A stretch of 5,568 nucleotides of DNA, from positions 9,843 through 15,410 of the forward strand of contig DPRT01000073.1 in assembly GCA_003538615.1 (NCBI GenBank), read 5' to 3'. Source of the stretch: Holophagaceae bacterium. Lineage in GTDB: Bacteria > Acidobacteriota > Holophagae > Holophagales > Holophagaceae. The notes under the pieces were generated by a model that made no database searches, had not been told where the DNA came from, and saw only the letters and a program-made list of their open reading frames with translations. This document shows, piece after piece, positions 1 through 4,489 of the stretch. Position numbers and translations under genes: made by a program. The first letter of the stretch is position 1. Every line of letters begins with the position of its first letter.

Positions 1-919
1 TCTGGGGCGGATAGGCCACGGACACGAAGGGATCCAGTGCCACGTCGTAGGCCGTGAACGTGAGGAGTTTGACTGCGGGACGCTTGTTCCGGGCGAATCC
101 GGCGAAGGCCGGATGCACCAGGGCATGGCAGATCTGCCGGGCGCGGTCGGCGCGGAAGTTGAACCACAGCACCCCGTCGCCATCGGCGATGGGATGGAAG
201 GCATCGAGTTTCGTGGGGGCCACGAACTCGTCCGTCTCGCCCCGGGCGTAGGCCGCGGCGATGGCGGCCAGGGCGTCCGGGGCCGCCTGGGGGGCCTCGC
301 CGTCCACATAGAGCTTCCAGGCCTGCTCGGTGCGCTCCCAGCGCTGGTCCCGGTCCATGGCCGTGTAGCGCCCGCAGACCGAACCCAGGGTGACGAGCGG
401 GCAGGCCCGCAGCTGGAAGGTGAGCCACTGGAGGTAGCCGTCGGCGCTCTTCTGGGCCGTGTCGCGGCCGTCGGTGATGGCGTGGATGGTCGTGGGCACG
501 CCCTCGGCCTGGGCCCACTGGGCCAGGGCCACGAGGTGGCTCTGATGGCTGTGGACGCCGCCGTCACTCACGAGGCCCATGAGATGCAGGCGCTTGCCTG
601 AGGCCTTGAGGCCGGCCAGCAGGGCACCCATGGCGGCGTTCTCGCGGAAGGTGCCCCGCCGGATGGCGGCGTCGATGCGGGTGAGCTCCTGCCAGACCAC
701 GCGGCCCGCGCCCAGGTTCATGTGGCCCACTTCCGAATTGCCGAACTGGCCGTCCGGCAGGCCCACGGCCTCGCCGCTGGTGAGCAGCTGGGTGGTGGCG
801 TAGGCCTTCCGCAGGGCGTTGAAGCGCGGCATGCGGGCCACGAACGTGGCATCGAAGGCATTCCGGGGCCCATCGCCGAAACCGTCGAGGATGAGCAGGG
901 TGATGGGACCTGGGATCAT
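1..919 (-). CDS. gpmI: 2,3-bisphosphoglycerate-independent phosphoglycerate mutase, N-terminal part (cut by window edge)
   Basis: This enzyme interconverts 3- and 2-phosphoglycerate in glycolysis and gluconeogenesis in the cytoplasm, using a phosphoserine intermediate and two metal ions (Mn in well-studied members). I translated the minus strand from 919. The protein opens with ILDGFG (metal ligand D12) and has the hallmark NSEVGHMNLGAGR, whose S62 is the catalytic serine. GVHSH (H123), ITDGRD (150-153), CGRYTAMDRD (183-191) and FNFRADRARQ (254-262) follow; these are substrate-pocket motifs of the family. About 306 codons are present of the usual roughly 510, so the C-terminal part of the phosphatase domain is missing only because the window ends. 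The ATG at 919 places D12 and S62 at their usual positions. It lies 5 bases after the upstream gene's stop, with AGGAAGG (931-937, inside that gene) as a rather distant ribosome binding site. It is the last visible gene of the pyrR-pyrB unit. Confidence 0.97.
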   Translation of the reverse strand, partial: MIPGPITLLILDGFGDGPRNAFDATFVARMPRFNALRKAYATTQLLTSGEAVGLPDGQFGNSEVGHMNLGAGRVVWQELTRIDAAIRRGTFRENAAMGALLAGLKASGKRLHLMGLVSDGGVHSHQSHLVALAQWAQAEGVPTTIHAITDGRDTAQKSADGYLQWLTFQLRACPLVTLGSVCGRYTAMDRDQRWERTEQAWKLYVDGEAPQAAPDALAAIAAAYARGETDEFVAPTKLDAFHPIADGDGVLWFNFRADRARQICHALVHPAFAGFARNKRPAVKLLTFTAYDVALDPFVSVAYPPQ

Positions 920-924
920 GAGGG

Positions 925-1422
925 CTATGCCTTCCTCGCGGTGCGCTGCCGGGCCTTGAGTCCCTTGGGCAGGTCCTCCTCGGCCACGAAGCCGATGGAC
1001 CGGTCCTTCGAGGCGCCCTCGATCTCCTCGCCCTGGAGCATCTTCATGACCATTTCCAGCTTCTGTTCCACGGCCGCCACGCGCATGGACACCTGCGCCT
1101 GGGCGGTGAGGACGTGACGGGCCTCGGCGAAGGCGGGAAGCAGCGTGAACAGGGCGGCTTCCTTATCCTTCTCCACCAGGCCCGCCAGCAGGGCCGCGCC
1201 GGCCTCGGTGAAGGCCCGCACCGGGGCGTCGGGGATCTTCTGCCGCTCCTCGGCGGTCAGGTGGAACACCAGTGTTTCCGGGAAGCGCCCGGGGTGGGCC
1301 TTCACCAGAGCGGTCAGGGCCTTGGGTTCGAGGCCGAGCTGACCGGCCAGCACCCCGTCCGGCAGGGCGGCGGCATCCCTGATCCAGAGCAGGCGGGAGA
1401 GGATCTCGACGGGGGCGCTCAC
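925..1422 (-). CDS. ORF6N-like domain protein of unknown function
   Basis: This is a 165-residue protein with no signal peptide or membrane segment. Residues about 8-83 read like a divergent ORF6N domain: a WIRD start (cf. IRGxxV), then DGVLAGQLGLEPKALTALVK (cf. DxDLAELYGVxTKxLNQAVK), RFPE (46-49), a VFHLTAEE stretch (52-59) and AFTEAGAALL (70-79; cf. AFTEQGVAML). The loop between the LT and AFTE blocks is shorter than usual. Residues 100-130 look like an amphipathic or coiled-coil helix, as in the tail of many ORF6N proteins, followed by a charged C terminus rich in Lys and Arg. The domain is known from phage antirepressor-like and nucleoid-acting proteins, so DNA or protein binding is plausible, but its job here is unknown. 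The start is GTG at 1422, overlapping the pyrB stop in GTGA, which implies coupled translation. The GC-rich codon use resembles its neighbours, suggesting a resident gene rather than a fresh insertion. Homology was judged by eye. Confidence 0.8.
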   Translation of the reverse strand: MSAPVEILSRLLWIRDAAALPDGVLAGQLGLEPKALTALVKAHPGRFPETLVFHLTAEERQKIPDAPVRAFTEAGAALLAGLVEKDKEAALFTLLPAFAEARHVLTAQAQVSMRVAAVEQKLEMVMKMLQGEEIEGASKDRSIGFVAEEDLPKGLKARQRTARKA

Positions 1423-2378
1423 GGCACCTGTTCCCCGTGCGGATGGGACAGCAGGTAGAGGACGGCCATGCGGACGGGGACGCCGTTGGTCACCTGGTCG
1501 AGGATCAGGTTGTTGGGGCCATCGGCCACATCGCTGGTGATCTCCAGGCCACGGTTGATGGGGCCGGGGTGCAGCACCACCACGTCCTTCCTGGCCTGCT
1601 GCATGCGGGCGGGGTTGAGCTGGAAGAAGCGGCTGTACTCGCCCTGGCCGGGGATGTAGGCGCCGGTGCCGCGCTCGAACTGGGCGCGGAGCATCATGAT
1701 GGCGTCCTGGCTGGGAATCACCGCGTCGAAATCGTGGCTGATGTCGATGGAGGGCCAGGTGGCCTTCATCTCCTGGGGCACCAGGGTGGGCGGGCCCACC
1801 AGCGTGACCTTGGCGCCCATGCGGGTGAGCAGCCAGAGGTTGGAGCGCACCACGCGGCTGTTGCGGATATCCCCCACGATGGCCACCCGGAGGCCTTCGA
1901 GCTTCCCGAAGCGCTTGCGCAGGGTGTAGGCGTCCAGCAGGGCCTGGGTGGGGTGCTCGTGGGAACCATCGCCGGCGTTGATGATGCTGGCCTTCATGTG
2001 CCGGGCCAGCAGGGCGTGGGCGCCCGGGGCGCTGTGGCGCATGACGATGAGGTCCGGGTGCATGGCCTCCAGGTTCATGGCCGTGTCGATGAGTGTCTCG
2101 CCCTTGTTGAGGCTGCTGGTGTCGGCATCGAAGTTGATGATCTCTGCGGACAGCCGCTTCTCGGCGATCTCGAAGCTGTTGCGGGTGCGGGTGCTGTTCT
2201 CGAAGAAGAGGTTCACCACCAGCTTCTTGCGGAGGGCGGGGACGATCTTGATGCTGGGGCGCTCGCAGACCTCCTCGAAGGCCTGGGCCTGGTCCAGCAG
2301 GGCGGTGATGTCCCGGGAGCTGAGGGGTTCGATGCCAAGCAAGTGCTTGTGGGGAAAGACGTAACGTTCGGCGGTCAT
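1419..2378 (-). CDS. pyrB: Aspartate carbamoyltransferase catalytic subunit
   Basis: This enzyme joins carbamoyl phosphate and L-aspartate to give N-carbamoyl-L-aspartate, the first committed step of pyrimidine synthesis. The 319-residue length is normal for the catalytic chain. The carbamoyl-phosphate loop FENSTRTR is at 59-66 and the mobile-loop lysine is K92 in LNKGET. HPTQALLDA is at 142-150, GDIRNSRVVRSN at 169-180, and the aspartate-side residues in RAQFER at 231-236. The late loop HPGPINRG is at 270-277. Together these separate it from ornithine carbamoyltransferase, which lacks this set. All catalytic residues I can check are present. No pyrI regulatory chain is visible, which fits a PyrR-controlled, Bacillus-like arrangement. 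Its ATG shares one base with the pyrR stop (TGATG), and its stop overlaps the GTG of the ORF6N-like gene. Confidence 0.97.
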   Translation of the reverse strand: MTAERYVFPHKHLLGIEPLSSRDITALLDQAQAFEEVCERPSIKIVPALRKKLVVNLFFENSTRTRNSFEIAEKRLSAEIINFDADTSSLNKGETLIDTAMNLEAMHPDLIVMRHSAPGAHALLARHMKASIINAGDGSHEHPTQALLDAYTLRKRFGKLEGLRVAIVGDIRNSRVVRSNLWLLTRMGAKVTLVGPPTLVPQEMKATWPSIDISHDFDAVIPSQDAIMMLRAQFERGTGAYIPGQGEYSRFFQLNPARMQQARKDVVVLHPGPINRGLEITSDVADGPNNLILDQVTNGVPVRMAVLYLLSHPHGEQVP

Positions 2379-2920
2379 CAGCAGGCCTCCACGGTCACAC
2401 CGTCTTCGCCGTCGATCTCCTTCAGCCGCACGGCCACCCGGTGCCCCGGGGGCACGTCCACCTGGAGGCCCGCGAAATCGGCCTGGATGGGCAGTTCCCG
2501 GCCACTGCGGTCGGCCATGACCAGGAGCATCACCCGGCGGGGCCGTCCGTGGTCCAGCAGGGCGTCCAGGGCCGCCCGGACCGTGCGCCCCGTATAGAGG
2601 ACGTCATCCACCAGCACGACCGTGCGTTCCTTCAGGGCGAAGGGGATTTCCGTGGGCCGGACGATGGGGCTGCCCACCATCTCGGTGAGGTCGTCCCGGT
2701 AGAGGGTGATGTCCAGGGCCCCCACGGGCACCTGGGCGCCGGTGGTCCTGCGGAGGATGGCCGCCAGGCGCTCGGCCAGGGGCAGACCCCGGGACCGGAT
2801 GCCGAGGAGGACGACCTCTTCTTCGGGCTGCATCCGGGCCACCAGATCAGCGGCCAGCCGCCGGAGGGTGGCTTCCATCTGGCCGGGGTCCAGGGGACAA
2901 GGACCAAGGGCATCGGGCAT
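2378..2920 (-). CDS. pyrR: PyrR: pyr operon regulator / uracil phosphoribosyltransferase-like protein
   Basis: PyrR proteins bind pyr-leader mRNA in response to UMP/UTP versus PRPP, and some also make UMP from uracil and PRPP. The phosphoribosyltransferase fold is clear: GIRSRG (40-45), DITLYRDD (70-77), the PRPP-binding loop VVLVDDVLYTGRT (101-113), and DRSGRELPI (137-145). I chose the ATG at 2920. It gives 180 residues, the usual PyrR length, and it follows a GGAGG site (2925-2929). An in-frame ATG at 2998 would add 26 residues (PGRARLDLSLCARPAGAHPGG and flanks) that look like translated leader and have no PyrR counterpart. Set against the Bacillus protein from memory, some basic residues of the RNA-contact face look replaced: Gly before RELPI, PIQAD instead of PIRAD, and GLQ instead of GKN. 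It is the first gene of the unit. Confidence 0.95.
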   Translation of the reverse strand: MPDALGPCPLDPGQMEATLRRLAADLVARMQPEEEVVLLGIRSRGLPLAERLAAILRRTTGAQVPVGALDITLYRDDLTEMVGSPIVRPTEIPFALKERTVVLVDDVLYTGRTVRAALDALLDHGRPRRVMLLVMADRSGRELPIQADFAGLQVDVPPGHRVAVRLKEIDGEDGVTVEAC

Positions 2921-2924
2921 GGAA

Positions 2925-2929
2925 CCTCC
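2925..2929 (-). promoter_or_regulatory. Ribosome binding site that decides the pyrR start
   Basis: GGAGG on the minus strand lies 4 bases before the ATG at 2920. It supports the 180-residue PyrR over the longer reading that starts at 2998. Confidence 0.7.
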
Positions 2930-2934
2930 GGGGT

Positions 2935-2951
2935 GCGCCCCCGCGGGGCGC
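2935..2951 (-). promoter_or_regulatory. GC hairpin directly upstream of the pyrR ribosome binding site
   Basis: The sequence is a perfect 7-base-pair inverted repeat, GCGCCCC/GGGGCGC, around a 3-base loop. A further G-U and G-C pair is possible outside it. In the pyrR transcript it ends 5 bases before the GGAGG site (2925-2929). It could influence ribosome access, or simply reflect high GC. It is not followed by a U run, so it is not called a terminator. Confidence 0.45.
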
Positions 2952-3068
2952 GCGCACAGACTCAAGTCTAGCCGAGCCCGGCCCGGGGCCGAGGGCACCG
3001 GAGCCAGGTTTTGCAGGATTCAAGTCCCGGCCCCCGCCCTCCGATGGCCAGATTTGAGGACGTCCACA

Positions 3069-3476
3069 ATGAGTCTGGAACGGCGACAATTCCAAAGAAT
3101 CCCCATGGAGGCCACCCTGAGCTTCCAGGAACTCAGTTTCCACAAGGGGGAGGCCCCGGCTTCGAGCCATTACCGGGACGTCTCCATCGGCGGCCTGCTG
3201 GTGGACTCCCCCCGGGCCTACCCCCTGGGCACCCTGCTCAAGCTGGAGCTCCGCGTGCCCGGCTGGGGCCGCTTCCAGAACCACTTCGGCCCCACCCAGG
3301 AGGCGGATGCGCGCCCCCTGGTCGCCCTGGGCCAGGTTGTCCGCATTGAGCAGCTGGATGAGGGCGGTTATGAGCTGGGGGTCAAGTTCCAGAACGTCTA
3401 CCCCGATGACCTTGAAGCCCTCGTGAAGTTCGTGAAGGCCGCGGCGCCCCCGTCTGTTCCCCCGTCCACCCTTTGA
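3069..3476 (+). CDS. PilZ-domain protein, probable c-di-GMP receptor
   Basis: This is a 135-residue, single-domain cytoplasmic protein. It opens with the PilZ arginine motif RxxxR (R6-QFQ-R10, in ERRQFQRIP) and carries DVSIGG (D37, S39, G42), which matches the D/NxSxxG signature. The later ELGVKF (102-107) matches the closing strand of the barrel, and the tail YPDDLEALVKFVKA is helical. Both halves of the c-di-GMP-binding signature are intact, so binding is likely. ATG 3069 is preceded by GAGGA (3056-3060) with an 8-base gap and puts the RxxxR motif right at the N terminus, as expected. A longer reading from far upstream would run through the pyrR leader and is rejected. The gene lies 31 bases before cheY with no terminator between them, so c-di-GMP input to motility is the natural reading. 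The exact target is unknown. Confidence 0.92.
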   Translation: MSLERRQFQRIPMEATLSFQELSFHKGEAPASSHYRDVSIGGLLVDSPRAYPLGTLLKLELRVPGWGRFQNHFGPTQEADARPLVALGQVVRIEQLDEGGYELGVKFQNVYPDDLEALVKFVKAAAPPSVPPSTL

Positions 3477-3495
3477 CTCTGATTCATCCCTTTCC

Positions 3496-3501
3496 AGGAG
3501 G
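3496..3501 (+). promoter_or_regulatory. Strong ribosome binding site for the GTG start of cheY
   Basis: AGGAGG sits 6 bases before the GTG at 3508. It confirms that GTG is the start, which also places the acidic pair D7/D8 where CheY proteins have it. Confidence 0.8.
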
Positions 3502-3507
3502 CCCCCC

Positions 3508-3864
3508 GTGAAGATCCTCATCGTGGACGATTCCTCGACGATGCGGCGCATCATCATCAACACCCTGTCCCGCATCGGCTATACCGATGTGGTCGAGGCG
3601 GAGCACGGCAAGTCCGGGCTTGAGAAACTCGGCCAGGGCGGCGTGGAGATGATCATCACCGACTGGAACATGCCGGAGATGGATGGCCTCGAATTCGTGA
3701 AGACCGTGCGCGGCCAGAACGCCGCCATCCCGATCCTCATGGTGACGACCAACGCCGCCAAGGAGGACATCGTGGAGGCGCTCCAGGCCGGCGTGAACAA
3801 CTACGTGGTGAAGCCGTTCACCCCGGAGACCCTCAAGGAAAAGATCGAGTCCCTCCTCGGGTAG
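3508..3864 (+). CDS. cheY: Single-domain chemotaxis response regulator CheY
   Basis: CheY is phosphorylated by CheA and binds the flagellar switch to change rotation. The 118-residue protein is a bare receiver domain with no output domain. It has the Mg-binding pair D7/D8 (IVDDSS), the phospho-acceptor D52 (ITDWNMPEMDG), the switch threonine T80 (MVTTNAAKED), the aromatic switch residue Y99 and the conserved lysine K102 (NNYVVKPF). The TDWNMPEMDG and MVTxxAxKEDI wording is typical of true CheY rather than a general receiver. It starts with GTG behind a very strong ribosome binding site, and its stop lies 10 bases before the CheZ-like gene. That pairs the messenger with its own phosphatase. 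No key residue is missing. Confidence 0.95.
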   Translation: MKILIVDDSSTMRRIIINTLSRIGYTDVVEAEHGKSGLEKLGQGGVEMIITDWNMPEMDGLEFVKTVRGQNAAIPILMVTTNAAKEDIVEALQAGVNNYVVKPFTPETLKEKIESLLG

Positions 3865-3874
3865 GGAGCAGGCC

Positions 3875-4486
3875 ATGGACCAGTCCGAGATCGACGCCCT
3901 CCTCGCCGGAGGCGGCAAGCCACCGAAGAAGCCCAAGGCGGCCGCGAAGGCCCCGGCTGCCGCCGCGCCCGCGCCGAAGCCGGCGCAGCCTTCAGCTCCT
4001 GCCGCGGGCGCAGGCCCCCACCAGGACGGCGCTGGCCATGTCATCGCCGAGCTGGATACCGTCACCGCCGTCACCGAGCGGGAATCCAACAAGGTCATGG
4101 ATCAGCTGGACCAGATCAGCCGTCTGGTGTCCCGCCAGCAGCAGCTGATCACCGGCATGATGCAGCACGAGGGCGCCCAGTCCCCCGGCGTCCAGCAGGC
4201 CATCCATGAGGTCATGGGCGCCGGCAAGGAGATCCAGGACAAGGTCTTCGAGGCCATGGATCTCATGCAGTTCCAGGACATCACCCGCCAGAAGCTGGAG
4301 CGCATCGTCCACCACCTCCGCCAGATCCACGACTACATCGTGGAGCTGCTGGGGACGGGGCTGAAGAGCGAGGCCGAGCGGCCCTCCATCAGCCACACCA
4401 TCGCCCAGACCGGCACCACCCCCGACGAGAACAAGGCCCACGCGGACTCCGTGATCGAGGCCTTCAAGTCCCAGAAGAAAGGGTGA
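3875..4486 (+). CDS. cheZ: CheZ-like CheY-P phosphatase with N-terminal FliM-type docking peptide
   Basis: This is a 203-residue protein in three parts. Residues 1-11 (MDQSEIDALLA) match the CheY-P-binding peptide at the start of FliM. Residues about 15-48 are a Lys/Ala/Pro-rich flexible linker. Residues about 55-160 form a long helical region suited to a CheZ hairpin and four-helix dimer. It contains FQDITRQKLERI (133-144), in which D135 and Q139 match the DxxxQ catalytic pair of CheZ (FQDLTGQ, D143/Q147 in E. coli). The tail (171-203) is polar. CheZ stimulates dephosphorylation of CheY-P, and its position just after cheY supports that role. In enterobacterial CheZ the CheY-docking helix is at the C terminus, while here a docking peptide is at the N terminus, as I recall for some epsilonproteobacterial CheZ proteins. 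Overall identity to E. coli CheZ is low. GGGAG (3864-3868) is the ribosome binding site. Confidence 0.85.
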   Translation: MDQSEIDALLAGGGKPPKKPKAAAKAPAAAAPAPKPAQPSAPAAGAGPHQDGAGHVIAELDTVTAVTERESNKVMDQLDQISRLVSRQQQLITGMMQHEGAQSPGVQQAIHEVMGAGKEIQDKVFEAMDLMQFQDITRQKLERIVHHLRQIHDYIVELLGTGLKSEAERPSISHTIAQTGTTPDENKAHADSVIEAFKSQKKG

Positions 4487-4489
4487 TCC

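Larger units (their letters stand above)
2921..3068. promoter_or_regulatory. Divergent intergenic region between pyrR and the PilZ gene
   Basis: These 148 bases separate the two divergent transcription units and must hold promoters for both unless transcription enters from elsewhere. I see no convincing -35/-10 pair on either strand. The sequence is very GC-rich, with three closely spaced inverted repeats on the pyrR side: 2979-2991, 2958-2969 and 2935-2951. The word TCAAGTC occurs twice on the plus strand (2962-2968 and 3020-3026), 58 bases apart. No uridine tract follows any hairpin in the pyrR direction, so an intrinsic attenuator of the usual kind is not supported. Confidence 0.6.

Noticed and set aside
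113..601. A plus-strand open frame inside gpmI
   Set aside because: The minus strand here encodes conserved GpmI motifs without interruption; the plus-strand frame is a shadow.
1437..2597. A 386-codon open frame on the plus strand across pyrB and pyrR
   Set aside because: It is antisense to two unmistakable enzymes. Its product is a low-complexity Gly/Val/His/Asp-rich string typical of mirror frames in GC-rich genes.
2935..2951. An intrinsic terminator or attenuator before pyrR
   Set aside because: The hairpin is strong but no U run follows it; the next bases are GCACCCC and the ribosome binding site.
2921..2998. An N-terminal extension of PyrR starting at 2998
   Set aside because: The extra 26 residues have no family counterpart, while the ATG at 2920 has a GGAGG site and gives the normal length.
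3000..3014. A possible sigma-54 promoter before the PilZ gene
   Set aside because: The GG and GC elements are 11 bases apart rather than the strict 10, and the surrounding consensus is weak.
3013..3050. A stretch resembling a tRNA T-arm (GGATTCAAGTCC) followed by a late CCA
   Set aside because: The stem-closing pair is mismatched, and no acceptor, D-arm or anticodon arm can be found upstream.
2847..3575. A minus-strand open frame of 242 codons covering the PilZ gene and the intergenic region
   Set aside because: It crosses two genes in wrong frames and shows no domain, and the PilZ signature lies on the other strand.
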